Made by a program: the position numbers and the translations under genes. Positions 22,166 through 30,110 of a DNA stretch of 64,000 nucleotides are shown piece after piece. This stretch comes from Achromobacter pulmonis (lineage in GTDB: Bacteria > Pseudomonadota > Gammaproteobacteria > Burkholderiales > Burkholderiaceae_B), in assembly GCF_902859765.1 (NCBI RefSeq), contig NZ_CADIJV010000024.1, positions 1 to 64,000 of the forward strand, written 5' to 3'. Numbering within the stretch: the first letter of the stretch is position 1; each line of letters begins with the position of its first letter. The notes beneath the pieces were generated by a model. The model had not been told where the DNA came from. It was given only the letters and a program-made list of their open reading frames with translations, and did not search any database.

Positions 22166-23106
22166 GGATTCTCTCTCGTCCAGAGGGTGTCGGGCGCGGC
22201 CGGCGGCGCACTGCGGATCAGCGCCTGCATCGAGACGCGGGCCCGTTCGTAAACGACCGCGCCGCTGGCCAGGAACCAGCCGCTGGCCGTAGTTACGGCC
22301 GGCGCCGGGGTCTTGACGCCGGTGGCGGCCAGGCGGTTGGCGAAGTCGCCGTTGTTGTTGAACCAATTGCCGCGATCGCGCTCGCCGGTCAAGGCGCGCG
22401 CCTGGCTGAGCGACAGGCCGGGCACCAGCGCCGCGATGACCTCGGGCGGCGCGGTATTGACGTTGACGTTGGTGGCCACCGGCAGCACCGTCATCGTGCG
22501 GCGCAGGGCGTTGCGCGGGGCCGGTTCCAGGCCGAGCAGGGCGCTGACGTCGTCAATGCCGCGCGGCAGGGGCGCGCGCGCCTGCGGCGTCTGGCCGCCC
22601 TGCGCCGGGGTGGGGGCGTCGGCCGGCTGCGCCGGTGGCTGGCTGGCGGCGATGATCCCGATGATGCGCGTGGCCAGCGTGTCCGGCAGGCGCTGCAGCG
22701 CCAGCAGGCGCCGCAGCACCTGTTCCTGTTCCGGTTGCGGCACGCCATGGCTGGCCAGGTTGCTGAGGTTGTACTTGCCCTGTTCGTCCTGCACCTGGCC
22801 GGAGAACACCGCGACGCGGTCGTCGCCGGGGCGTTCGATGCGGGTGTCGAGCACCGGCGTGGCCCAGATCTGGTCGCCGCGCGTGGTCGATTCGCGCCGG
22901 CCATGGTCGCGGATCACCAGGCGGGCCCAGTCGATGCCGCCAGCCAGCAGCATGCGCGCCTGCACGCGCGCCATCTCGTTCTCGATGCGGCGGGTACTGG
23001 CGGTCTGGCGCTGGAACAGGCTGGTGGTCAGCGCGGCCACGATGGCCACGATGATCAGCGCGCTGACCACCGCGGCGCCGCGCTGGCAAGGCGGGCGGGG
23101 CTTCAC
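22162..23106 (-). CDS. gspK: Type II secretion minor pseudopilin GspK (GTG start)
   Basis: GspK is the large minor pseudopilin that caps the pseudopilus with GspI and GspJ. The 314-residue protein starts at a GTG (23106) overlapping the gspJ stop as GTGA. The short leader KPRPPCQRGAAVVSALIIVAI has the prepilin-peptidase site after Gly; the residue at +5 is not the usual Glu, as is characteristic of GspK. An alpha-helical domain inserted in the pilin fold (RRLLALQRLPDTLATRI, and NVNVNTAPPEVIAALVPGLS) matches the GspK family. It is in frame with a longer open stretch reaching 23763 that belongs to gspJ and is not translated here. Confidence 0.92.
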   Translation of the reverse strand: MKPRPPCQRGAAVVSALIIVAIVAALTTSLFQRQTASTRRIENEMARVQARMLLAGGIDWARLVIRDHGRRESTTRGDQIWATPVLDTRIERPGDDRVAVFSGQVQDEQGKYNLSNLASHGVPQPEQEQVLRRLLALQRLPDTLATRIIGIIAASQPPAQPADAPTPAQGGQTPQARAPLPRGIDDVSALLGLEPAPRNALRRTMTVLPVATNVNVNTAPPEVIAALVPGLSLSQARALTGERDRGNWFNNNGDFANRLAATGVKTPAPAVTTASGWFLASGAVVYERARVSMQALIRSAPPAAPDTLWTRENP

Positions 23107-23717
23107 GGCAGCTCCAGGATGCGGCTGTAGCGCCGGGCACCGCCGGCCGCTGCGCGCTCCAGCGTGATCTCGATGCCGGCGGGCGTGGCGGAGAAGGGCG
23201 AGCGCGTGTCCGTCCAGCCCATCCCCGGCACCCAGCCGCGCACCGCCAGCACGCGCACGCCGGGCAGCAGCAATACGCCGTCGTTGACCGGCGGCAGCGG
23301 TCCCTGTTCGGCCGCGAGGCCGCTGGCGCGCCACAGGCCGTCCTTGCGCACCGACCATTGCACCCGCTGCCAGCGGCCGTCGCCGTCCGGGTCGGGGCGC
23401 AGGATCTCCAGGGTCTGCGCCCCGGCGGCGCCGCGCAGCAGCCGTACGCCCGAGGTGAAGACGCGGTCGTCGAGGCCGGGCGCGGCGAACGACGGGCCGT
23501 TGTAGGCCAGCTCCACATCGCGTCCCATCTGGCCGAGGGCGCGGACGATGGCGTCGGTATCGTCGGATTGGCGCGCGATCCAGTCGCGCGCTTGGGAAAC
23601 GCTCTCCAGGCCGCGCCAGGCCATCAGGCTGACCAGCGCCATCAGCGCCAGGGCCACCAGCACTTCGATCAGGGTGAAGCCGGCCTGGCGGCGGGGGCGG
23701 GCGTGGGGCGGCATCAT
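23103..23717 (-). CDS. gspJ: Type II secretion minor pseudopilin GspJ
   Basis: The 204-residue minor pseudopilin has the type IV prepilin leader RRQAG-FTLIEVLVALALMAL with cleavage after Gly and Glu at +5. It forms the pseudopilus tip complex with GspI and GspK. The ATG at 23717 overlaps the gspI stop in ATGATG; a second Met at 23714 is also possible. The mature globular domain (FTSGVRLLRGAAGAQTLEIL) is GspJ-like. The stop overlaps the gspK GTG. Confidence 0.93.
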   Translation of the reverse strand: MMPPHARPRRQAGFTLIEVLVALALMALVSLMAWRGLESVSQARDWIARQSDDTDAIVRALGQMGRDVELAYNGPSFAAPGLDDRVFTSGVRLLRGAAGAQTLEILRPDPDGDGRWQRVQWSVRKDGLWRASGLAAEQGPLPPVNDGVLLLPGVRVLAVRGWVPGMGWTDTRSPFSATPAGIEITLERAAAGGARRYSRILELP

Positions 23718-24103
23718 CGCAGGCCCGACAGCAGGCCGTCCAGCTGCAGCAGGGCGGCGCCATTGGCGCTGTCGCGCACCTTGACCGCGACCTGACGGAA
23801 GCTGCGGTTGAGCGAATTGGTAAACACCAGTTCGCATTGCAGCGCCAGGGCGCCCTGCGGACAGGGCACGACGCGGGTGCCGGCGCGCGGCAGGGTCTGT
23901 TCCAGCCGCAATTGGGTCAGCGCGTTCTGCGCGGCCAGCAGCGCCAGAGTCTTGTCCTGCAGCGCGCGATTATTGGCCGCCATGACACCGGTGGCGCGCA
24001 GCGCCGCGCCCATCGCCACCGCGATGATGGCCAGGGCCACCAGCACCTCGATCAAGGTGAAGCCGCGCTGGCGCTGGCGGGAGGGAAAGTCAGTGGATGT
24101 CAT
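23714..24103 (-). CDS. gspI: Type II secretion minor pseudopilin GspI
   Basis: This is a short minor pseudopilin (129 residues from the Met at 24103) with the leader RQRG-FTLIEVLVALAIIAV and a small C-terminal domain (QNALTQLRLEQTLPRAG) characteristic of GspI. It nucleates the tip complex. An upstream in-frame Met at 24118 is possible; 24103 gives the more typical 14-residue leader. Either start overlaps the gspH coding end, in keeping with the tight coupling throughout this operon. Confidence 0.9.
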   Translation of the reverse strand: MTSTDFPSRQRQRGFTLIEVLVALAIIAVAMGAALRATGVMAANNRALQDKTLALLAAQNALTQLRLEQTLPRAGTRVVPCPQGALALQCELVFTNSLNRSFRQVAVKVRDSANGAALLQLDGLLSGLR

Positions 24104-24578
24104 AGTGTCCGGCGGCATCGCGCGTCAGCGTCACGCGCGAATCGCCCGCGCGCAACTGCACGCTGAATGGGTCGGCCACCCATTCGGTGTTGAAGACCAG
24201 CGGCCGCTCGGGTGTCAGGCGCCACCGCACCGGGCCGGCGCGCCAGGTCTGCGGCCGCAGCGCCGGGTCGCGTTCCAGCGTGTCCATCGGCAGGGGGGTA
24301 TCGTCCTGGGCGGTGGGCGCGGCCGAGCGCCCCTGGCGCTCGAACGACCAGCCGCCGCTGGCGGGCAGCCAGCGGATCGGGCGGCCGTCGCTGCGCGCCT
24401 CGCCCTCGGCCACGGTGAAGGCGTCGGCCAGACGCTGCGCGTCCGCGCGCAACGGATCGGCGCCTTTGCCGATGGACAGGCTGACCATGCTGGCGGCGAT
24501 GGCCACGATCACCAGCACCACCAGGACTTCGACTAGCGTGAAACCGCGCTCAGAGTTCCCACGAACCGATGTCGGCAT
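24090..24578 (-). CDS. gspH: Type II secretion minor pseudopilin GspH
   Basis: This 162-residue protein has the prepilin leader GNSERG-FTLVEVLVVLVIVAI. GspH links the tip complex to the GspG shaft. The Met at 24578 gives a 12-residue leader; the frame is open to 24626 but that would give an unusually long leader. The gene overlaps the end of gspG by 29 bases. The domain after the helix (RLADAFTVAEGEARSDGRPI) fits GspH. Confidence 0.9.
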   Translation of the reverse strand: MPTSVRGNSERGFTLVEVLVVLVIVAIAASMVSLSIGKGADPLRADAQRLADAFTVAEGEARSDGRPIRWLPASGGWSFERQGRSAAPTAQDDTPLPMDTLERDPALRPQTWRAGPVRWRLTPERPLVFNTEWVADPFSVQLRAGDSRVTLTRDAAGHYDIH

Positions 24579-24978
24579 CGCCGCCTTCTCCCCCGGGCTT
24601 GTTGTCGGCGCCGAACGAGAACACATCGATTTCGCTTTTGACGCCAGGGCTCAGGTATTGATAGGGATGGCCCCAGGGATCGTTGGGCAGCTTGTCCAGG
24701 TAGCCGCGCCAGCTGGACGCGCCCTCGGGCTTTTCAACCAACGCGCGCAGGCCTTGCGCGGTGGTCGGGTAGCGGCCGTTGTCCAGGCGATAGAGCTTGA
24801 GCGCCTGCATGATGCCGCCGATGTCCTGGCGCGCGGCGACCTGGCGCGCCTGGTCGGGACGATCCAGCACGCGCGGCACGATCAGAGCGGCCAGAATCCC
24901 CATGATCACGATGACCACCATGATCTCGATCAGGGTGAAACCTTGCTGGCGGGCGAGCCCGCGCGATGACTGGCGCAC
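24550..24978 (-). CDS. gspG: Type II secretion major pseudopilin GspG (GTG start)
   Basis: GspG is the main subunit of the pseudopilus. The GTG at 24978 was chosen over Mets at 25023 and 25038: a GGAG Shine-Dalgarno (24986-24989) lies 7 bases upstream of it, and it gives 142 residues with a 13-residue leader (RQSSRGLARQQG-FTLIEIMVV), the normal GspG size. Glu at +5 is present. The C-terminal NDPWGHPYQYLSPG and DVFSFGADNKPGGEGGDADIG match the calcium-binding GspG signature. It is the first pseudopilin gene after gspC. Confidence 0.95.
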   Translation of the reverse strand: MRQSSRGLARQQGFTLIEIMVVIVIMGILAALIVPRVLDRPDQARQVAARQDIGGIMQALKLYRLDNGRYPTTAQGLRALVEKPEGASSWRGYLDKLPNDPWGHPYQYLSPGVKSEIDVFSFGADNKPGGEGGDADIGSWEL

Positions 24979-25053
24979 TTCACGACTCCGGTATTGCAGT
25001 GAGAAGCGTGCGATTGTGGACATGAAATATGACAGCAATATGAGGCGCGCGCG

Positions 25054-25500
25054 TCATGGCGCGGCACGCGTGATGGCGCCCGCGGGCGCCGGCGCAACCG
25101 GCGCGGCCAGGCGATTGGCGCGTCCGCCTTGCTCGACCGTGACGGCTTCGGCGCCGATGTCCTGGAGCACGATGCCGGGCGCGATTTCGTCGCCGACGCG
25201 CCAGGCCGCCGGCGGGCCGCCGTCGACGCTGAAGACCGCGGCGCCGTCGGGGCCGGCGGCGATGACGCCGAGCACGCTGATCTGCGTGTGCAGCACTTCG
25301 TCGCGGCCAAACCATAGGGCCACCGGCGTGTTGTCGGCGGCGCGCGGCGCGGGCGCCGCGATGGCGGCGGGCAGGGCGGCGGGCGCGGGCGCCAACAGGA
25401 CCGCGCCCCACACGCCCAGGCCGGCGGCCAGCGCCAGCAGAGCAAGGACACGGCACGCGGCGGGGGGCGAAGGCGGCGACAGGCGCAAGGACAAGGGCAT
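25054..25500 (-). CDS. gspC: Type II secretion protein GspC (short, HR domain only)
   Basis: GspC links the inner-membrane platform to the secretin through its homology-region domain. The product (148 residues from Met at 25500; a GTG at 25521 is also possible) has one membrane helix (about 17-38, VLALLALAAGLGVWGAVLL), a Pro/Ala linker and an HR domain (LHTQISVLGVIAAGPDGAAVFSV at 68-90, split here for description). The usual C-terminal PDZ or coiled-coil domain is absent. That is a known variation, but it leaves substrate recognition to another component. It opens the gspC-N operon and is divergent from phoX. Confidence 0.82.
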   Translation of the reverse strand: MPLSLRLSPPSPPAACRVLALLALAAGLGVWGAVLLAPAPAALPAAIAAPAPRAADNTPVALWFGRDEVLHTQISVLGVIAAGPDGAAVFSVDGGPPAAWRVGDEIAPGIVLQDIGAEAVTVEQGGRANRLAAPVAPAPAGAITRAAP

Positions 25501-25606
25501 GGCTGAAACGTGAAACGGCACGGCGGAAATGTGGCCGACTCTAGCAGCGCATCATGACAACTGCGCGATCGTGCGGCAGCGCCTCTTTCAGAAGGCGCGC
25601 AGCGCA

Positions 25607-25640
25607 CTGTCATCAAGCTTACATCGCGCCTATCTAGCAT
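25607..25640 (+). promoter_or_regulatory. Pho box and -10 element upstream of phoX
   Basis: CTGTCAT (25607-25613) and CTTACAT (25618-25624) are 7-base direct repeats separated by CAAG, matching the PhoB consensus of two CTGTCAT-like repeats 11 bases apart. TAGCAT follows at 25635-25640 after exactly 10 bases, the -10 spacing of PhoB-activated promoters. This predicts phosphate-starvation induction of phoX. Confidence 0.7.
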
Positions 25641-25753
25641 GCCGGCACGTCGCGGTTCAGCGCGTATCGGCACGCACAGGCGCCTGGCAATGGTGTCCGG
25701 CCGCCGACCCGCCCTGGCTTCGCGGCATTGATCCCCTCGCACAGGAAACCACG

Positions 25754-27697
25754 ATGCAAGACATGACACACGCCAATCGCCGCCGCCTCCTGAAGATGCT
25801 GGGCGGTGCGCCGATGCTGCCGCTGGGCGGCGTCGGCATGACCGCCCTGCTGGCGGGCTGTAACTCGAGTGACGATGATGACGACAGCCCCTCCACGCCG
25901 GCGCCGGGCGTGACGTTCACCTCTGCCGCCTTCACTTCGATGGCCGCGCCCACGCTGGCCACCCCCGAGCTGATGGCGCGCACCACCGTGGGCTCGGCAA
26001 TGGTGCTGACGTTCAGCGATGGCTCGACGCGCAAGATCGAACTGGGCTACGAGTCGTTCTTCATGACGGGCGATTCGGTGCCGGACGGCAAGGGCGGCAG
26101 CATCATCGCCGGCGGCTATTTCGATCACAACGGCGCGCCGATCATGGACAATTCGGTGCCCGCCCAGGCCCGCCAGTTCTTCTCGAACTGTCCGGACGGC
26201 ATGTCGCTGCTGAAGCTGGAAGCGCCGACGGTGCCCGGCGTCAATGGCAATACCCTGTTCGCTGTGGTGCAGTTCGAATACCAGTCGATGGACCAGTCCG
26301 GCGCCGACATGTATGGCCGCCTGCCGTCGCCCATTGCGGTGCTGACGCTGGCGCAGGACCCCGCCACCGGCAAGCTCAGCCTGGTCAAGTACAGCAACGT
26401 CGATACGTCGTCGGTCAACGGCCTGTGGATCACCTGCGGCGCCAGCCTGTCGCCCTGGAACACGCACCTGTCCAGCGAAGAGTACGAGCCCGACGCCACC
26501 GTCGCCAGCGCCGACGCGCAGTTCCAGGCCTATAGCCAGAATCTGTTCGGCGACCCCAACAAGGCCAACCCGTACCACTACGGCCATCTACCCGAAGTGA
26601 CGGTGAACCCGGACGGCACCGGCAGCATCAAGAAGCACTATTGCATGGGCCGGATCTCGCACGAACTGGTGCAGATCATGCCCGACCAGCGCACCGCGCT
26701 GATGGGCGATGACGCCACCAATGGCGGCCTGTTCATGTTCGTGGCCGACCGCAAGGCCGACCTGTCGTCCGGCACGCTGTACGTGGCCAAGTGGACCCAG
26801 ACCTCGGGAACCGGCCCGGGCGCGGCCACGCTGACCTGGATCAAACTGGGCCACGCCACCAGCGCCGAAGTGAAGGAACTGGCCGACCAACTGACCGCCG
26901 CCGACATCATGGACGTGCGCACCACCGACCCGGCCGACAACAGCTTCACCCGGATCCGCTACAGCGGCGGCAACAATTGGGTCAAGCTGCTGCCGGGCCG
27001 CCGCCAGGCCGCCGCCTTCCTGGAAACGCACCGCTATGCCGCGCTGGTCGGCGGTTCGCTGGGTTTCACCAAGATGGAAGGCACCACGGTCAACGCCAAG
27101 GACAAGATCGCCTATAGCGCCATGTCGCGCATCGAGAAGTCGATGATCGACGGCACCGTGGCCGGCATGCAGGTACAGGCCAATTCGGCCGGCGCCGTCT
27201 ATCAGCTGCACCTGAAGGCTGGCCAGGTCGATACCGACGGCCAGGCCATCGACAGCGAATGGGTGCCGGTCGACATGGCCGCGGTGCCCGAACTGGTGGG
27301 CGCGCCGATCTCGCCGGCCGACGCGTTGGGCAACACCCACAACGCCGACCGGATCTCCAATCCGGACAATCTCAAGTTCTCGGAGAAGCTGCGCACGCTG
27401 TTCGTGGGCGAGGACAGCGGCGGCCACGTCAACAACTTCCTGTGGGCCTACAACGTCGACACCAAGCAGCTCTCGCGTCTGCTGTCGTGCCCGGTGGCGG
27501 CCGAATCGACCGGCCTGCAGGCGGTCGACGAGCTCAACGGCTGGACCTATATCACCAGCAACTTCCAGCACGCGGCCGATTGGGGGGCTGTGCACGCAGT
27601 GGTGCGGCCGACGCTGGAGCCGCTGGTCAAGGCCAACTACAAGGACGGCTTCGGCGCTGCGGTCGGCTACCTGACCGGCGTCAAGATCGGCGCCTGA
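25754..27697 (+). CDS. phoX: PhoX-family alkaline phosphatase, Tat-exported lipoprotein
   Basis: PhoX enzymes are calcium/iron-dependent monomeric phosphatases that release phosphate from organic phosphoesters outside the cytoplasm. The 647-residue protein has a Tat signal (NRRRLLKML) followed by a lipobox (TALLAG-C), so it should be a Tat-exported lipoprotein. After the Cys comes an Asp-rich tether (NSSDDDDDSPSTP). The DUF839/PhoX body includes SLSPWNTHLSSEEYEPD and GRISHELVQIMPD. AGGA lies 7 bases before the ATG at 25754, which excludes longer frames to 25529. A Pho box lies upstream. Its position beside the T2SS suggests surface display or release through it. Confidence is high for family, moderate for T2SS dependence. 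Confidence 0.92.
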   Translation: MQDMTHANRRRLLKMLGGAPMLPLGGVGMTALLAGCNSSDDDDDSPSTPAPGVTFTSAAFTSMAAPTLATPELMARTTVGSAMVLTFSDGSTRKIELGYESFFMTGDSVPDGKGGSIIAGGYFDHNGAPIMDNSVPAQARQFFSNCPDGMSLLKLEAPTVPGVNGNTLFAVVQFEYQSMDQSGADMYGRLPSPIAVLTLAQDPATGKLSLVKYSNVDTSSVNGLWITCGASLSPWNTHLSSEEYEPDATVASADAQFQAYSQNLFGDPNKANPYHYGHLPEVTVNPDGTGSIKKHYCMGRISHELVQIMPDQRTALMGDDATNGGLFMFVADRKADLSSGTLYVAKWTQTSGTGPGAATLTWIKLGHATSAEVKELADQLTAADIMDVRTTDPADNSFTRIRYSGGNNWVKLLPGRRQAAAFLETHRYAALVGGSLGFTKMEGTTVNAKDKIAYSAMSRIEKSMIDGTVAGMQVQANSAGAVYQLHLKAGQVDTDGQAIDSEWVPVDMAAVPELVGAPISPADALGNTHNADRISNPDNLKFSEKLRTLFVGEDSGGHVNNFLWAYNVDTKQLSRLLSCPVAAESTGLQAVDELNGWTYITSNFQHAADWGAVHAVVRPTLEPLVKANYKDGFGAAVGYLTGVKIGA

Positions 27698-27729
27698 TCC
27701 ACGGGCCGCGGACCGCGGCCCGGCGCCAG

Positions 27730-27761
27730 GCAAGGGACCGGCAAGCCGGTCCCTTGCTTTT
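27730..27761 (+). terminator. Rho-independent terminator of phoX
   Basis: A 13-bp perfect stem (27730-27742 with 27745-27757) is followed by TTTT. It starts 32 bases after the phoX stop and separates phoX from the downstream lipoprotein gene. Confidence 0.88.
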
Positions 27762-27790
27762 ATTGCCATCTATGTCGCAGCAGAAAAAAA

Positions 27791-27854
27791 CTGATCCGTC
27801 GATCAGCGATTCCTTTCTTCGCTTCATCGGGCTTTCACCTTGCGAAGCCACTAT
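27791..27854 (+). promoter_or_regulatory. Upstream region of the LamG lipoprotein gene: palindrome and weak Pho-like repeats
   Basis: CTGATC-CGTC-GATCAG (27791-27806) is a perfect inverted repeat. Further down, GCTTCAT (27821-27827) and CTTTCAC (27832-27838) are spaced as Pho repeats, but only the second is a good match. This is suggestive only. Confidence 0.3.
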
Positions 27855-27893
27855 GTGGACCACCCACAAAGCGGGTTTCGAGAGGGAAAGAAC

Positions 27894-29882
27894 ATGCAGG
27901 TATTGAAGTGGAAGCGCTGGTGCGCCGCGTTGGCGGCCCTGGGCGCGCTGGCCGGTTGCGGCGGCGATGGTGGCAATGACGATGACACGGCGCCCGCGGC
28001 GCAGCCGGGCAGCGGCGCTCATGCCAAGGTGCTGTTCATCGGTGTCGATGGATTGACGTATGACGCCTATCGCCAGAGCGTGGCGGACAAGTCGTTGCCG
28101 AATCTGGCGCAACTGACGGCCACCCGTTCCTGGACCGGAGGCGTGACCGGCGGCGTGACGCAGCAGCCGACGCTGCTGGCGCCGGGCTGGGCCACGCTGC
28201 TGACCGGACAATGGGCCGATCAGCACGGCGTGCGCAGCAACGCGCCGGGACAGTCGGCCAAAACCGCGACCCTGTTCCAGCGCGTCAAGGCCGCCAGGCC
28301 GGCGATGCGCGCCGCGGCGGCCTTCAACTCGCCGCTGTTGGCCGGCCTGGTCGGCGCCGACCGCGACGCCGGCTATCTGCAGAGCCTGACGGATTGCGCC
28401 GGGGTCGATGCGTGCGTCGCCAGCCAGGCGCGCGACCGCATCACCGAGGGTTACGATCTGGTGGTGGCGCAGTTCGGCGCGGCCGAGCGCGCGGCCGCCA
28501 CCGCCGGTTTTGGCGACGGCTATCGCGCCACGTTGCGCCAGACCGATGACGCCATCGGCGCGCTGCTCAAGCAGGTGGCCGAGCGCCGCGCCGCCCATCC
28601 GGACGAGAACTGGCTGGTGCTGGTGGCATCCAGCCACGGCCTGGACCGCACCGGCGGCAGCGATGGCCTGCCGCTCTCGCTCAACAAGACCACGCTGCTG
28701 GCGATGAACCGCTCTTCGCTGCTGGGCGGCAGCGCCGATGACGAGGCCGTCGACGGCGCCTGGAACAACGCCTGGTACAGCCTGCCGAGCGCAGCCGACG
28801 CCGCGCCGACGCTGCTGGCGCATCTGGGCGCATTGCCGCCTTCGGGCCAGTACGACATGGCGGGCACTGCGTTGTCCGAATCCGTCGCGCTGCGCCGGGG
28901 CGCCAGCCGCACCTCGATGGACAACAAGAGCGTGGCGTTGAGCTGGAGCCGCGTGGGCACGCCCACCGGCGACATCGTGATTACCCGCGACGGCCAGGAA
29001 ATCGCGCGCCTGCCGGGCACCGCCACCGACTATGTCGATACGGGCTTTGTTTTCACCACCGAAGGCGTGCACGAACTGAACTACGCCGTCTCGGTCGGCA
29101 ACGCCGTGACGGCGGTGCGCGCCACCGTGGTCTATACCGCGCCGGTGCCGCTGCTGGCATCGCTGGGCAGCGGCCTGACCATGATGTTCCCGTTCGAGGG
29201 CGACCTGACCGACAAGGCCGCCGGCGGCGGGGCGATCACGCCCTATGACGGCACGCAGGCGCCGGCCTTCGCCGATAACGGCGTGTTCGGCAAGATGTTC
29301 CAGAACGAACGCAGCGGCGATCCGACAGGCGCCTTCAAGCTGGACTATCCGGCGGGCCTGCTCGACAGCGTCCAGGCCTTCACCATCGGCTTCTGGTACC
29401 AGTCGGACGGCACCGCCAACGATCGCTCCATCCTGGGCAACAAGGACTACAACTCCGGCGGCAATCCCGGCATCACCATCGCCCAGTGGGCCGGCCCCGA
29501 GCTGCGCTTCAACCTGGCCGGCGGCAGCCGCGTCGACATCAATGGCGTCAGGTTCACGCCCAACAAGCCGGTCTACGTGGCCATGGTCATCGACAAGACC
29601 GCCAAGACCATGGCCGCCTATGTGTACGACAGCGAGATGGGCTGGTTCAGCCGCTCGATCTCGACCGGCAGCGTCAACTTCGCCCAGATCGCCGGCCTGT
29701 TCGGTCCGCACCTGGGCCTGAACGAAGACGGCAAGGGCACCTACGGCGTGTGCTGCGCCGGCACCAAAGGCCCCTACACCATGTACTTCGACGACCTGGC
29801 CTTCTGGTCGCGCGCCCTGACCGAAACCGAGGTCAAGTCGCTGGCCATGTCCGGCAAGTCCGTTTCCGAATTGCTCCCCTGA
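27894..29882 (+). CDS. Phosphatase/phosphodiesterase-fold lipoprotein with C-terminal LamG-like domain
   Basis: The 662-residue protein starts at the ATG at 27894 (GAGAGG upstream) and has a lipoprotein signal (ALGALAG-C22) followed by an Asp-rich tether (GGDGGNDDD). Residues about 45-340 resemble the alkaline-phosphatase/type I phosphodiesterase superfamily (VLFIGVDGLTYDAY, PTLLAPGWATLLTG, DQHGV). Residues about 430-655 look like a concanavalin-type LamG domain (FTIGFWYQSDGT, YFDDLAFWSRALTETEV). Several catalytic residues seem absent: Leu95 where the nucleophilic Thr is expected, SSHG instead of SDHG at 246-249, and no VDHxGH metal motif. It may be a binding protein rather than an enzyme. 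It lies between phoX and plc and is probably exported with them. Confidence 0.75.
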   Translation: MQVLKWKRWCAALAALGALAGCGGDGGNDDDTAPAAQPGSGAHAKVLFIGVDGLTYDAYRQSVADKSLPNLAQLTATRSWTGGVTGGVTQQPTLLAPGWATLLTGQWADQHGVRSNAPGQSAKTATLFQRVKAARPAMRAAAAFNSPLLAGLVGADRDAGYLQSLTDCAGVDACVASQARDRITEGYDLVVAQFGAAERAAATAGFGDGYRATLRQTDDAIGALLKQVAERRAAHPDENWLVLVASSHGLDRTGGSDGLPLSLNKTTLLAMNRSSLLGGSADDEAVDGAWNNAWYSLPSAADAAPTLLAHLGALPPSGQYDMAGTALSESVALRRGASRTSMDNKSVALSWSRVGTPTGDIVITRDGQEIARLPGTATDYVDTGFVFTTEGVHELNYAVSVGNAVTAVRATVVYTAPVPLLASLGSGLTMMFPFEGDLTDKAAGGGAITPYDGTQAPAFADNGVFGKMFQNERSGDPTGAFKLDYPAGLLDSVQAFTIGFWYQSDGTANDRSILGNKDYNSGGNPGITIAQWAGPELRFNLAGGSRVDINGVRFTPNKPVYVAMVIDKTAKTMAAYVYDSEMGWFSRSISTGSVNFAQIAGLFGPHLGLNEDGKGTYGVCCAGTKGPYTMYFDDLAFWSRALTETEVKSLAMSGKSVSELLP

Positions 29883-29902
29883 TGTCCGAGGATAGATACG
29901 AC

Positions 29903-30073
29903 ATGAACACTGCTTCCCCGATTTTGCGCGCTTGCCTGCGCATGGGCGCCGCCCTGATGGTGGCCGCCGTCCTGACCGCCTGCGGCGGCGACAAGGATGA
30001 CGACGGCGATACCGGCGCCCAGCCTGAAACGCCGACCCAGCCGGCCAAGCCCCAACTGCGTTGCGCGCCCTGA
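29903..30073 (+). CDS. Small acidic lipoprotein (56 residues)
   Basis: A short frame starting at 29903 (GAGGA 10 bases upstream) encodes a membrane-targeting signal (MGAALMVAAVLTA-C) with lipidation at Cys, then GGDKDDDGDTGAQPETPTQP. An alternative ATG at 29882 overlaps the previous stop as TGATG and would add 7 residues. No family is recognised. It sits in an operon-like position between the LamG lipoprotein and phospholipase C genes and shares the Asp-rich post-Cys tether of its neighbours. It could be a chaperone-like or anchoring helper for the secreted enzymes, but this is a guess. Confidence 0.6.
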   Translation: MNTASPILRACLRMGAALMVAAVLTACGGDKDDDGDTGAQPETPTQPAKPQLRCAP

Positions 30074-30110
30074 CGCCGCGCCATTTTTCAGAATCCAAGG
30101 AATCGCATCT

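Noticed and set aside
24979-25038. Upstream Mets for gspG giving a leader of 28-33 residues
   Set aside because: The GTG at 24978 has a GGAG at 7 bases and gives the normal leader and protein length.
25550-25566. A TTGTCAT half-site reading towards gspC, suggesting Pho control of the T2SS
   Set aside because: No second repeat lies at the required 11-base spacing, so it is not a credible Pho box alone.
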